From Devosia insulae DS-56 (lineage in GTDB: Bacteria > Pseudomonadota > Alphaproteobacteria > Rhizobiales > Devosiaceae): 55,411 nt of DNA. This document shows positions 43,335-52,869 of the stretch, piece by piece. Numbering within the stretch: the first letter of the stretch is position 1; each line of letters opens with the position of its first letter. The notes below the pieces were generated by a model. That model did no database searches. It worked only from the letters and a program-made list of their open reading frames with translations, and was not told where the DNA came from. The translations under genes and the position numbers were made by a program. The stretch covers positions 1 to 55,411 of the forward strand of contig NZ_LAJE02000189.1 in assembly GCF_000970465.2 (NCBI RefSeq), given 5' to 3'.

Positions 43335-44465
43335 ATGGCCGATATCCAGATCCAGAACCTCAACAAGCGCTACGGCTCCTTCCAGGCGCTCCACGACATG
43401 TCGCTGGACGTCAAGGATGGCGAGTTCATCGTCTTCGTCGGCCCGTCCGGCTGCGGCAAGTCGACGGCGCTGAAGATCCTCGCCGGGCTCGAGGCCGCCA
43501 GCACCGGCAGCATCATCATCGGCGGCGAGGACGTGACCGAACTGGCGCCGGCCAAGCGCGATATCGCCATGGTGTTCCAGAACTACGCGCTCTACCCGCA
43601 TCTGACGGTGCGGCAGAATATCGGCTTCGGCCTGATGATGCGCGGCACCGACAAAAAGCAGATCAACCAGCGCGTCGAGCGGGCGGCCCAGGCGCTCGAA
43701 ATCAGCGACCTCTTGGAGCGCCGCCCCAAGGCCCTGTCGGGCGGGCAGCGGCAGCGCGTGGCGCTGGGCCGGGCGATCGTGCGCGAGCCGCAGGTGTTCC
43801 TGATGGACGAGCCGCTGTCCAACCTCGACGCGGCCTTGCGCGTGCAGATGCGGGCCGAGATCACCGCGCTGCAGCGGCGCATCGGCGTCACCACCATTTA
43901 TGTCACGCACGACCAGACCGAGGCCATGACCATGGCCGACCGCATCGTCATCATGCGCAAGGGCGTGGTGCAGCAGATCGGCTCGCCCGACGCGCTGTTC
44001 AATCGCCCGGCCAACATGTTCGTCGCCGGCTTCATCGGTTCGCCGGCGATGAATTTTCTCCGCGGCAAGGTACAGCGCGACGATCGGGGCCTGTTCGCCG
44101 ATGCCGGTGGCCTCAGGCTGCCGGTCGTCGAGGCGGCGGCATCCTACCTCGGCAAGACCGTGATCTGCGGCATCCGCCCGGAATCGCTGGATCTGGCGCG
44201 CGGCGATGCGCCGGCGCTGGAGATCACCCCGACGCTGGTGGAGAGCCTCGGCACCGAGGCCTATGTGCATTTCAAGCTGCCCGGGCAGCAGGTCGCGACC
44301 GCGGTGGCGGGCGAGCACGAGCACCAGCCGCTCGGCAACGGCACGCTGATCGCCCGGCTCTACGACGTCGGCACACCGCTTTCCGGGGGGACAATCCGGC
44401 TGGGTCTGAAGCCGCAGGCTTCCGTCCACCTGTTCGACCCGGCTACAGAACAGGCTATCAGCTAA
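43335..44465 (+). CDS. CUT1-family sugar ABC transporter ATPase
   Basis: A 376-residue ATPase with Walker [10 protein letters not shown], signature [14 protein letters not shown] and Walker [13 protein letters not shown], plus a C-terminal regulatory domain (about 240-376). It completes the importer encoded by the three upstream genes. The stop is 12 bp before the IclR fusion gene. Confidence 0.95.
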   Translation: MADIQIQNLNKRYGSFQALHDMSLDVKDGEFIVFVGPSGCGKSTALKILAGLEAASTGSIIIGGEDVTELAPAKRDIAMVFQNYALYPHLTVRQNIGFGLMMRGTDKKQINQRVERAAQALEISDLLERRPKALSGGQRQRVALGRAIVREPQVFLMDEPLSNLDAALRVQMRAEITALQRRIGVTTIYVTHDQTEAMTMADRIVIMRKGVVQQIGSPDALFNRPANMFVAGFIGSPAMNFLRGKVQRDDRGLFADAGGLRLPVVEAAASYLGKTVICGIRPESLDLARGDAPALEITPTLVESLGTEAYVHFKLPGQQVATAVAGEHEHQPLGNGTLIARLYDVGTPLSGGTIRLGLKPQASVHLFDPATEQAIS

Positions 44466-44477
44466 GCCGGAGCCGCA

Positions 44478-46181
44478 ATGCCGATCGATGCAAAGCAACT
44501 GGGCGGGCACGAAATGCCCATGGGCACCTCGGCCCTGGGCAAGGGGCTCTACGTGCTCGACCTGCTCGGCGAGGTCGAGCGGCCGCAGCGCTTCACCCAG
44601 TTGCTGAAACTCACCGGCTTTCCCAAGGGGACGCTGCATCGCATCCTCGAAGCGCTGATGGAGTTCCGGCTGATCCGCTTCAACGAGGCGGACCAGACCT
44701 ATCGGCTGGGGCCGCGGCTGTTCGAACTGGCGCATAAGGTGTGGGACGAGTTCGATCTCCGAGGCGCCGCCGCCCCCGAGCTCGACCGGCTCGCCGATCT
44801 CACCCACGAGACGGTGTCGCTGTGCGAAATCGAGAGTGGCGCGATCCTCTATATCGACCGGCGGCTGGGCGCGGACGCGTTCGGCTTCCGCATCGAGGTG
44901 GGGCGCCGCGCCCCTTTGCACTGCACCTCGGGCGGCAAGGCGCTGCTGGCCTTCCTCGCGCCGCACCGGCAGCATGAACTGATTGCGGAACTGCGCAATT
45001 CCGGCGATCCGACCAAAGTCCCACCGGACGAGCCGGGGCTCTTGGCCGATCTCGGCCTCACCCGGGCTCGCGGTTATGCGCTGTCGATCGAGGAGCATGT
45101 CGCGGGCGTAGTGTCGGTGGCGGCGCCGGTGCTCGACCATCGGCATGAGCCGATCGCGGCGATCGGCGTCTCCGGTCCGCGCGAACGCATTTCGGTCGAG
45201 CGCCTCCACACCATCGGCCGCGACCTGATGGAAGCGGCCCGCCGCATCTCGGGCAATGTCGGAGCCACCGCGATGAGCATCAATGCCCCGGACCGGCCGC
45301 GCATCGCGGTGGCGGCCAATGCCGAGTGCGTCCTGCCAGTGGCGGCGCACCTGGGCGAGGGACCGATGTGGAGCGACACCGACAGCCGCCTCGTCTGGCT
45401 CGATATTCTGGCGCCTGCGGTGCACGTGTTCGATCCGGCCAGCGGCCAGGATACCACCACCAAGGTGTCGCGCATGGTCACCGCCATCGCCCCGCGCGCT
45501 GCCGGCGGCTATGCGGTGATGACGCAGAATGGCCTCGAGCTGCTGGACATCGCCACCGGCGAGCTGACGCCGGTGGTCGACCCCGAAGCCGACATCGAGA
45601 CCAACCGCTTCAACGACGCCAAGTGCGACCGCCGCGGGCGGTTCTGGGCCGGCTCGATGGCCCTCGATGCGTCGCGGCCGGCCGGCTCGCTCTATTCGAT
45701 CGAAGCGGATGGCAAGTGGCGGCGGCACGATACCGGTTTTACCGTTTCGAACGGCATGGGCTGGAGCCCGGATGACCGGCTGATGTACTTCGCCGACTCG
45801 GCTGAGGGCTGTGTGTTTGCCTATGACTTCGACATCGAAGCCGGCACCCTGTCGAACCGCCGCAGCGTGATCCAGATTCCGCCGGTCGAAGGCAAGCCCG
45901 ATGGCCTCACCGTCGATGCCGAAGGCTATATCTGGGTCGCGGTGTGGGACGGCTGGGCGGTGCGCCGCTACGCCCCGGACGGCCGGCTGGACCGGGTCGT
46001 CGGCGTGCCGGTGCCGCGTCCCTCGAGCTGCTGCTTCGGCGGCGACAAGCTCGAGACGCTCTACATCACCTCCGGGCGCATCCGCCTCGCCGAGCGCATG
46101 CTGGTGGAGGCGCCGCTGTCCGGCGGCATCTTCGCCATCGCGGCCGGCGTGCGTGGACAGCCGAGCGGAGTCTTCGGCTAA
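44478..46181 (+). CDS. IclR regulator fused to an SMP-30/gluconolactonase-like domain
   Basis: A 567-residue two-part protein. The N-terminal half is an IclR-type regulator: winged helix (about 18-80, with RFTQLLKLTGFPKGTLHRIL) and effector domain (about 85-265, with RAPLHCTSGGKALLAF). The C-terminal half (about 275-567) is a six-bladed propeller of the SMP-30/gluconolactonase/LRE family. It has a metal-binding Glu in HLGEGPMWSD, Asn/Asp in NRFNDAKCD and SNGMGWSPDD, and KPDGLTVDAEG. It thus joins the operon's likely repressor to a sugar lactonase. GGAG six bases before ATG 44478 supports the start. TAATG overlap links it to the SDR gene. Confidence 0.9.
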   Translation: MPIDAKQLGGHEMPMGTSALGKGLYVLDLLGEVERPQRFTQLLKLTGFPKGTLHRILEALMEFRLIRFNEADQTYRLGPRLFELAHKVWDEFDLRGAAAPELDRLADLTHETVSLCEIESGAILYIDRRLGADAFGFRIEVGRRAPLHCTSGGKALLAFLAPHRQHELIAELRNSGDPTKVPPDEPGLLADLGLTRARGYALSIEEHVAGVVSVAAPVLDHRHEPIAAIGVSGPRERISVERLHTIGRDLMEAARRISGNVGATAMSINAPDRPRIAVAANAECVLPVAAHLGEGPMWSDTDSRLVWLDILAPAVHVFDPASGQDTTTKVSRMVTAIAPRAAGGYAVMTQNGLELLDIATGELTPVVDPEADIETNRFNDAKCDRRGRFWAGSMALDASRPAGSLYSIEADGKWRRHDTGFTVSNGMGWSPDDRLMYFADSAEGCVFAYDFDIEAGTLSNRRSVIQIPPVEGKPDGLTVDAEGYIWVAVWDGWAVRRYAPDGRLDRVVGVPVPRPSSCCFGGDKLETLYITSGRIRLAERMLVEAPLSGGIFAIAAGVRGQPSGVFG

Positions 46182-46933
46182 TGAATCTCTCCAACCGCTA
46201 TCCCAGCCTTGCCGGCCGTCCGGTGCTGATCACCGGAGCCGGCGCCGGTATCGGCCGCGCCATGGCGCTGGCCTTCGCGGGGCAGGGGGCTGCGGTCGGT
46301 CTCATCGACCGCGATGCAGCCGGGCTCGAACGCACGGCCGGGATGATTGACGGCACGGTCGTCACCCGGGTCGCCGATGTGACCGATATCGAGGCGCTGC
46401 GCGGCGCCATTGCGGCGATCCGCTCCGAGCTCGGGCCGATCCGCATCCTCATCAACAATGCCGGCAGCGATACGCGGCACGACTTTCGCACCGTCACTCC
46501 GGACTATTGGGACGACCGCATGGCAACCAACCTCCGCCATCTCGCCTTTGCGGCGCAGGCAGTGACGCCGGACATGGAAGCCGCCGGCGGCGGCGTCATC
46601 ATCAACCTCGGCTCGACGTCGTGGATGCAGGGCGCCGCCGGCCTCATCGCCTATGGCACGGCGAAGGCGGCGATCGGGGGCTTCACCCAGTGCCTCGCCC
46701 GCGATCTCGGCGAGACAGGGATCCGCGTCATGTGCATCGCCCCGGGGCGGACGGTGGTCGAACGAACCACGACCGATCCCGCCTATGTGGCCGGAACCAT
46801 CGGGCGGCAGGCCGTGAAACACCTGGTCGAGGCCGAGGACATTGCCAGCCTGGCGCTGTTCCTCTGTTCCGACGATGCCCGCATCTTCACCGGCCAGACC
46901 ATCATCGCCGATGGCGGCCACCTGATGCGCTAG
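46181..46933 (+). CDS. Short-chain dehydrogenase/reductase (sugar dehydrogenase-like)
   Basis: A 250-residue classical SDR with TGAGAGIG cofactor motif, NNAG, catalytic Ser in LGSTSWM and an intact YxxxK in IAYGTAKAA. In this operon it would oxidise the imported sugar to a lactone for the fused lactonase. The ATG overlaps the stop of the IclR-SMP-30 gene. It is the last gene of the operon. Confidence 0.92.
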   Translation: MNLSNRYPSLAGRPVLITGAGAGIGRAMALAFAGQGAAVGLIDRDAAGLERTAGMIDGTVVTRVADVTDIEALRGAIAAIRSELGPIRILINNAGSDTRHDFRTVTPDYWDDRMATNLRHLAFAAQAVTPDMEAAGGGVIINLGSTSWMQGAAGLIAYGTAKAAIGGFTQCLARDLGETGIRVMCIAPGRTVVERTTTDPAYVAGTIGRQAVKHLVEAEDIASLALFLCSDDARIFTGQTIIADGGHLMR

Positions 46934-47015
46934 CGTCGTAGCGCCCTGGCGAATACCGACAGGTGGTGACCAGGCGCCCGGGCACAGGGCGCGCAAGCCA
47001 GTCTCACCAAGGGGT

Positions 47016-49289
47016 TCAGCCGACTGCTCCCAATGCGGCCAGCTCGGCGCGGTGGCGCTGCATGGCGAGCTGGATACGATAGTCGCGCTCGAGGCCGGCT
47101 CGCGCGTCTGGGTGGGGAGAGAGCTCGGTGCTGGGCTGCACCATTGCCGCGCAAGCCGACGGCATATCGGGGTAGAGACCCGCTGCGGTGGCCGCCACCA
47201 TGGCAACGCCGAGGAGCGTTGGATCCGCAGCCGTCGACACCACCACCGTGCAGCGGGCTGCATCGGCGTAGAGCTCCATCAGCAATGGGTTGTGGCTATG
47301 CCCCCCGGTGACGTGCAGCGTTTCGATGCCGTAGCCGCGCGCGGTGAGGGTATCGAGGATGTGCCGGACCTGCACGGCGATCGCCACTGCGGTGCGCCAG
47401 TAGAGGCGGCAAAGGCTGTCGAAATCGCTGTCCAGTGACAGGCCGGAGATTACCCCGAGGGCGCGTGGGTCGGCCAGCGGTGAGCGGTTGCCGTGAAAGT
47501 CCGGCAGCACGTTGAGCTGCGGCGCCAGGTCGGCGCCCTCGCTGGCCCGCAGCTCCGCCACGCGCTGAATGACGCGATGGTGCAGTTCCGGGGTAGGGTC
47601 GCCACCCGCCGCATTGGTGCGCAACACATGATCGAGCAGGGCGCCGGTGGCAGATTGCCCCGCTTCGTTGAGCCAGCTGCCAGGCAGCACGGCGTTATGA
47701 TAGGGGCCCCAGACGCCGGCAGTGGGCATGGGCTGGTCGGACAGCGCCATGACGCAGCTCGATGTGCCCGCGATCAGCGCCGGATGTCGGTGGAGGTTTG
47801 CGGCATCGTTGGCAAAGCCCGCGAGGACACCTAGGGCGCCAGCATGCGCGTCGATCAGGCCGACGCCGACGACGCAGCGGCTGGTGAGGCCAAGCTTCGC
47901 CGCGGCATCCGCCGTCATTGGCCCCAGCGACTGGCCGATCCGGCTCGCCGTCTCGGGCAGCCCGGCGCGCGCGAACAGCTCATCGAGACCCATGGCGGCA
48001 AGGAAGTCCCGCTGCCAGCTGGGGCTTTCATGCGTGAGATAGGTCCATTTGCAGGTGAGTGTGCACTCCGAACGCGCGTTCGAGCCCGACGCCTTCCAGC
48101 TCAGGAAATCGACGAGGTCGAAGATCTGGCCGGCCCGGGCCCAGCTCTGAGGCGCATGGCGCTTAAGCCACATCAGCTTGGGCACTTCCATCTCCGGCGA
48201 CATGGTGCCGCCGATGAACTCGAGCACCCGATGGCCGCTCGCTGTGCATTGCTCGGCTTCGGCCTGCGCCCGATGATCGAACCAGGCAATGGTGTCCCAA
48301 CGCGCATCGCCGCCCGGACTGACGGGTAGGGGCGCGCCGTCGTCATCGCGCACCACCAGCGAGCAGGTCGCATCGAAGCTGATCCCTGCTGCCTCGTGCG
48401 CCGCGACGCCCGCCAGCCGCATTGCCATGCGCACCGCCTCGGCGACCGCGTCCCAGATCTGCTCGGAATCGTATTCGGCGATATCCGAACCCACCCGGCT
48501 CAGCTCTAGCGGGTGCTCCGCCCGGCTGACCAGGCGCCCCGACGGCGTAACGAGACCGGCTCGCGCGCTCGCCGTCCCCACATCCACGGCGACCAGCATT
48601 GCCGCCTCGCCCGCGTCGCGCGCCGCCTGGAGTTCCAGCAGGCCGGGCAGCGACCGCATGTCCTCGATGATCGCATCGGGCGCCAGCGCCTCGATCTCGG
48701 GCCGGAGCCCGCTGGGCCCGATATGGCTGCCGCCGACATAGGCGAAGACCCGCATGCCTGCCGCCTGCGCCGCCAGTATCCCGGCCGGCGAGTCCTCGAT
48801 GACGAGGCAGTTTTCGGGCGCGACGCCCATCTCACGCGCCGCGTGGAGAAACAGGTCGGGCGCCGGCTTGCCGTTCCTGACCATACTGGCCGAGTAGACG
48901 TGTCCCTCGAAGCGGGGGAGGAGGCCGGTGAGCTCGAGGCTCAGCCGGATCCGCTCGAGCTGACTCGATGACGCGACGCAGAATGGCAATTCGAGCCCCG
49001 CCAGCACCTCGCCAATCCAGCCGGTCGGCTTCAACTCGCGCCGGTACAGCGCATAAAGCCGGTCGCGCATGCCACTGAGCGAGGCGTCGCTGAGGTGTGC
49101 CCCATGGCTCTGGTTCAGGCTTTCGGAGATCGAGGCAAGGCTGCGCCCCAGATAGGAGCGGAACGCCACCTCGCGTTCGATGGCGATGCCCTGCTCGGCG
49201 ATCAGCTCGAGCAGCATCCGCATCGCCAGCGGCTCGCTGTCCACCAGCACGCCGTCGCAGTCGAAGATGACGAGCTTGATCGGCGCCAT
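47016..49289 (-). CDS. HAD-superfamily phosphatase fused to FGGY-family carbohydrate kinase
   Basis: A 757-residue fusion. Residues 1-225 form a beta-phosphoglucomutase-like HAD phosphatase: DCDGVLVDSEP (nucleophile Asp), a SSS motif, GKPAPDLFLHA (Lys) and VIEDSPAG. Residues 232-757 form an FGGY kinase: phosphate-1 loop VAVDVGTASARAGL, WFDHRAQAEAEQ, GLIDAHAGALG and late HVTGGHSHNPL. In smo-type operons these are normally separate genes (a HAD protein and a xylulokinase-like kinase). The kinase should phosphorylate the ketose formed from the polyol. ATG 49289 follows GGGAGG. It is the last gene of the polyol operon. Confidence 0.88.
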   Translation of the reverse strand: MAPIKLVIFDCDGVLVDSEPLAMRMLLELIAEQGIAIEREVAFRSYLGRSLASISESLNQSHGAHLSDASLSGMRDRLYALYRRELKPTGWIGEVLAGLELPFCVASSSQLERIRLSLELTGLLPRFEGHVYSASMVRNGKPAPDLFLHAAREMGVAPENCLVIEDSPAGILAAQAAGMRVFAYVGGSHIGPSGLRPEIEALAPDAIIEDMRSLPGLLELQAARDAGEAAMLVAVDVGTASARAGLVTPSGRLVSRAEHPLELSRVGSDIAEYDSEQIWDAVAEAVRMAMRLAGVAAHEAAGISFDATCSLVVRDDDGAPLPVSPGGDARWDTIAWFDHRAQAEAEQCTASGHRVLEFIGGTMSPEMEVPKLMWLKRHAPQSWARAGQIFDLVDFLSWKASGSNARSECTLTCKWTYLTHESPSWQRDFLAAMGLDELFARAGLPETASRIGQSLGPMTADAAAKLGLTSRCVVGVGLIDAHAGALGVLAGFANDAANLHRHPALIAGTSSCVMALSDQPMPTAGVWGPYHNAVLPGSWLNEAGQSATGALLDHVLRTNAAGGDPTPELHHRVIQRVAELRASEGADLAPQLNVLPDFHGNRSPLADPRALGVISGLSLDSDFDSLCRLYWRTAVAIAVQVRHILDTLTARGYGIETLHVTGGHSHNPLLMELYADAARCTVVVSTAADPTLLGVAMVAATAAGLYPDMPSACAAMVQPSTELSPHPDARAGLERDYRIQLAMQRHRAELAALGAVG

Positions 49290-49352
49290 GCTGCCCTCCC
49301 GGCTTATCGGTAGCCGGGCGACATCCGCTTCGGCAAGATTAGTGTCAGAAGC

Positions 49353-50831
49353 TCAGAGGGTCCCGCCGAGATAGGCTTCGAGCGTCGCCTTGGTGCCGCG
49401 TGACCAGAGGCTCGACAGCGCCGTGGTGAAGGCCGCGACATAGGTTGGGTTGCTGGCGAGCGGCCCGAAGATATCGCCCATCGACAGCCAGGCCACCGGA
49501 TCGGATTTCGCCTGCTTGGCCAGCGCCGTCAGCCGCTCCCAGTTCGGATCGTTCGGTGGGATCGGCTTGCCGCTGTCGCTTTCGCCGTAGCAGTAGCGGG
49601 CCCACAGCGCCGAGACCAGCGCCAGCCCGGTTACCGATTGGCCCGCTGCCAGCCGATCCGCCGCCGAGGGCAGGATGAACTTGGGCTGCCGGTTCGAGCC
49701 ATCGAGGCAGAGCCGCTGGATGGTGTCGCCGATCTTGGGGTTCGAAAACCGCCGCTCGATCAGCTGGTAATAGTCGCCCAGATCGGTGTCGGGCACCGGC
49801 GGCACCACCGGCACGATCTCCTCGCGTTCGACCTTTTCGAGGAAAGCCCGAACCAGCGGATGCTCCATCGCCTCGTGCACGAAATGGATGTCGAGCAATC
49901 CGGCCGGGTAGGCGATGGTGGCGTGCCCGCCATTGAGAATGCGGATCTTCATATGCTCGTAGGGCGCCACATCGGGGACGAACTGCACCCCCACCTTTTC
50001 GAGTGCCGGTCGGCCGGCCGGGAAGTGATCCTCCAGCACCCACTGCTTGAACTCTTCGCAGAATACCGGCCAGGCATCGACGATGCCGAAATCGGCCTCC
50101 AGCGCATCACGCTCGCGCTGCCCGGTTGCCGGGGTGATGCGATCGACCATGCCGTTGGGGAAGGCCACCAACTCCCGCACCCAGCTGGCGAGTTCCGGGT
50201 TGATCAACTCGGCGAGCCCCGCCACGGCATTCTGTGTAACGTGGCCATTGCCGGGGATATTGTCGCAGCTCATCACCGTGAACGGCTGGATGCCGCGCTC
50301 CCGGCGCAGTTGCAGGCCGAGCAGGATCAGCCCGAACACCGTCTTCGGCGCCTCCGGGTTGACGCTGTCGGCGACGATGTCGGGATGGTCTACATCGAAC
50401 CGCTGCGAGGCCGGATCGATATAGTAACCGCCTTCCGTGACGGTCAGCGAGACGATCCGCACTTTCGGGTCGGCTAGTGCCTCGCCGATCGCCGCGACGT
50501 CGCCGACCGGCAGAAAGTCGATCATCGCGCCGGTGACCCGGGCGCTCGTTCCGCCCGCTTCCTGCTCTACCACGGTGGTGAGGTAATCCTGCCCCAGGAG
50601 CTTTTCTCGCATCTCGGCGTCGTTGGCCCGGACGCCTGCGCCGACCAGGGCCCAGTCGTGGTCGAGCCCCAGGTTGAACAGACTGTCGAGATACACCGCC
50701 TGGTGGGCACGATGAAAATTGCCGACGCCGAAATGCACGATGCCCGGCGTCAGCGAGCCGCGCTGGTAGTGCGGCACGCCGGCGGTGGCAGCGATCTCCG
50801 GCAGGTCTTCGGCGGAGAGTTCTAGCGGCAT
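49353..50831 (-). CDS. mtlK: Mannitol 2-dehydrogenase-family polyol dehydrogenase
   Basis: A 492-residue long-chain polyol dehydrogenase. The N-terminal NAD region is VHFGVGNFHRAHQAVYLD; the catalytic Lys-Asn-His motif is in MKIRILNGGHATIAY. It would oxidise mannitol, arabitol or a similar polyol to a ketose. It lies between the ABC ATPase and the kinase fusion, the usual place of mtlK in smo operons. The separate sorbitol dehydrogenase smoS found in known smo operons is not in the window. Confidence 0.9.
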   Translation of the reverse strand: MPLELSAEDLPEIAATAGVPHYQRGSLTPGIVHFGVGNFHRAHQAVYLDSLFNLGLDHDWALVGAGVRANDAEMREKLLGQDYLTTVVEQEAGGTSARVTGAMIDFLPVGDVAAIGEALADPKVRIVSLTVTEGGYYIDPASQRFDVDHPDIVADSVNPEAPKTVFGLILLGLQLRRERGIQPFTVMSCDNIPGNGHVTQNAVAGLAELINPELASWVRELVAFPNGMVDRITPATGQRERDALEADFGIVDAWPVFCEEFKQWVLEDHFPAGRPALEKVGVQFVPDVAPYEHMKIRILNGGHATIAYPAGLLDIHFVHEAMEHPLVRAFLEKVEREEIVPVVPPVPDTDLGDYYQLIERRFSNPKIGDTIQRLCLDGSNRQPKFILPSAADRLAAGQSVTGLALVSALWARYCYGESDSGKPIPPNDPNWERLTALAKQAKSDPVAWLSMGDIFGPLASNPTYVAAFTTALSSLWSRGTKATLEAYLGGTL

Positions 50832-50849
50832 GGGTCTAATCCTGGGTGG

Positions 50850-51851
50850 TCAGCGGAGCGCCTGGCCGGCGCGGTCGAAGCGATAGATACGGCCCGGCTC
50901 GGGCGAGAGCCAGACCTGTTCGCCGGGATGATAGTCGTTCTCGCCGCCGGTGCGCACGGTCTGGAGGCCCACGCCATCGACATGCACATGCAGGAACGTG
51001 TCGGAGCCGAGATGCTCGGCGACGCCGACCTTGCCCTGCCACTCCCCCGCATCGCGCGAGATCCGCACATGCTCGGGTCGCACTCCGATAGCCTCGGCCT
51101 GGTACTTGCCGGCCGCGGCGCCCTCGAGAAAGTTCATCTTGGGCGAGCCGATAAAGCCGGCGACGAACCGGTTGGCCGGGCTCTTATAGAGTTCGAGCGG
51201 TGTGCCGAACTGCTCGACCCGGCCGGCGTTCAACACCACGATGCGGTTGGCCATCGTCATGGCTTCGACCTGGTCATGCGTCACATAGACCATGGTGGTC
51301 TTCAGCTGCTGGTGCAGTTCGGTGATCTCGATGCGCATGTTGACGCGCAGCGCCGCATCGAGGTTCGACAGCGGTTCGTCGAACAGGAACGCCTTGGGCT
51401 GGCGCACGATGGCGCGGCCGATGGCGACGCGCTGTCGCTGCCCGCCGGACAAGGCCCGAGGCTTTCGGTCAAGGTAGTCGGTGAGGTTCAGCACCCGCGC
51501 CGCATCCGCCACCTTCTGCTCGGCAATCGCCTTGTCGATATTGGCCATCTTCAGCGGGAAGGCGATGTTCTGGCGCACCGTCATATGCGGGTAGAGCGCG
51601 TAGGACTGGAACACCATGGCGAGGCCGCGATGCGCCGGTCCCTTGTCGGTGACGTCGACGCCGTCGAGTTTGATCGCGCCGGAGGTCGTGTCCTCGAGGC
51701 CGGCGATCAGTCGGAGGAGAGTCGACTTGCCGCACCCCGAGGGCCCGACGAAGACGACGAACTCGCCATCCTCGATTTCGAGCGAAACATCGGGGATGAC
51801 CGGATGGCCACCAAAAGTCTTGTTGACGTGTTCGAGTGTGATGGAGCCCAT
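50850..51851 (-). CDS. smoK: Sorbitol/mannitol ABC transporter ATPase
   Basis: A 333-residue ATPase with Walker [10 protein letters not shown], signature [14 protein letters not shown] and Walker [13 protein letters not shown] and a C-terminal regulatory domain. It is 10 bp after smoG and 18 bp before mtlK. The polyol substrate follows from the operon's gene order. Confidence 0.92.
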   Translation of the reverse strand: MGSITLEHVNKTFGGHPVIPDVSLEIEDGEFVVFVGPSGCGKSTLLRLIAGLEDTTSGAIKLDGVDVTDKGPAHRGLAMVFQSYALYPHMTVRQNIAFPLKMANIDKAIAEQKVADAARVLNLTDYLDRKPRALSGGQRQRVAIGRAIVRQPKAFLFDEPLSNLDAALRVNMRIEITELHQQLKTTMVYVTHDQVEAMTMANRIVVLNAGRVEQFGTPLELYKSPANRFVAGFIGSPKMNFLEGAAAGKYQAEAIGVRPEHVRISRDAGEWQGKVGVAEHLGSDTFLHVHVDGVGLQTVRTGGENDYHPGEQVWLSPEPGRIYRFDRAGQALR

Positions 51852-51861
51852 CTGAAATCCC

Positions 51862-52686
51862 CTATTTCACGGCGCCGAAGGTGAGACCGCGCACCAGCTG
51901 CTTCTGGCTGAACCAGCCGAGCAGCAGGATCGGCAGGATCGCCAGCACCGATGCGGCACTCAGCTTGGCGAGGAACTGGCCTTGCGGCGAAGAGAACGAT
52001 GCAATGAAGGCGGTCAGCGGCGCTGCATCATCGGTGGAAAGCCTGAGCGTCCAGAACGCCTCGTTCCAGGCGAGGATGACGTTGAGCAGCAGCGTCGAAG
52101 CGATGCCCGGCACCGCCATCGGCAGCAGCACATAGACCAGTTCCTTGCCCAGCGTTGCGCCATCCATGCGCGCCGCCTCGAGGATATCGACCGGGATTTC
52201 CTTGAAGTAGGTGTAGAGCATCCACACCACGATCGGCAGGTTCACCAGCGTCAGGATGATGCTGAGCCCCAAGAGCGTATCGAGCAGCCCGGTATTGAGA
52301 AAGATCAGGTACATCGGCACCAGCACGCCGGCGGCCGGCATCATCTTGGTCGAGAGCATCCACATCAGCACGTCGCGGGTTTTCGGCGTCGGCGTGAACG
52401 CCATCGCCCAGGCCGCCGGCACCGCGATCAGCAGCGCCACGATGGTCGAGCCGATCGAGATCACCACCGAGTTGAAGAACGGCCGCAAGTAATCCTGCTG
52501 GTCGAGCACCGCCGCATAGCTCTCGAAGGTGAAGGACGGGATCATCGAGAACCCCGCCGCGGCTTCGCCCTCGGTCTTCAAACTGGTGATGATGGTGTAG
52601 AGGATCGGAAAGAAGACGATCAGCGCCACCAGCCAGACGAGGATCGTCATGGTGAGCTTGCGGCGCGTGGATACGGCCCGGGCCAT
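51862..52686 (-). CDS. smoG: Sorbitol/mannitol ABC transporter permease
   Basis: A 274-residue MalG-like permease with about six membrane segments. The EAA motif is [23 protein letters not shown]. It is separated from smoF by 183 bp that contain a long inverted repeat. Confidence 0.9.
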   Translation of the reverse strand: MARAVSTRRKLTMTILVWLVALIVFFPILYTIITSLKTEGEAAAGFSMIPSFTFESYAAVLDQQDYLRPFFNSVVISIGSTIVALLIAVPAAWAMAFTPTPKTRDVLMWMLSTKMMPAAGVLVPMYLIFLNTGLLDTLLGLSIILTLVNLPIVVWMLYTYFKEIPVDILEAARMDGATLGKELVYVLLPMAVPGIASTLLLNVILAWNEAFWTLRLSTDDAAPLTAFIASFSSPQGQFLAKLSAASVLAILPILLLGWFSQKQLVRGLTFGAVK

Positions 52687-52731
52687 TAGAGTTCTCCCCC
52701 AAACTGTGGTGCAGATGTCCTGACTGATAGA

Positions 52732-52853
52732 GACGGCCCCCTCCCGACCTCCCCCATGAAGGGGGAGGTGAAGAGTCGAGGCTGGGGCTCAATCGTGCGC
52801 CAAGCGCCGGCCGGCACCTCCCCCTTCATGGGGGAGGATGGGAGGGGGCCGTC
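52732..52853. repeat. Long inverted-repeat element between smoF and smoG
   Basis: Two 39-bp arms (52732-52770 and 52815-52853) match as inverted repeats at 37 of 39 positions; each arm also contains its own palindrome around CCCCCATGAAGGGGG. The structure is that of a mobile palindromic intergenic element. The last bases of the window (55392-55411), a C-rich CTCCCCCTT-type stretch, may be the start of another copy. Confidence 0.75.
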
Positions 52854-52869
52854 TGCGAGTGGTGGTCGC

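Noticed and set aside
43263-45728. Long open frame (821 codons) on the minus strand opposite the ATPase and IclR fusion genes
   Set aside because: It is a shadow of high-GC codon usage. The plus-strand genes have clear Walker and HTH motifs; the antisense translation is rich in Arg, His and Ala with no domain.
46934-47015. Terminator between the converging SDR and HAD-kinase genes
   Set aside because: GC-rich partial inverted repeats are present, but no clean stem with a T tract could be drawn.
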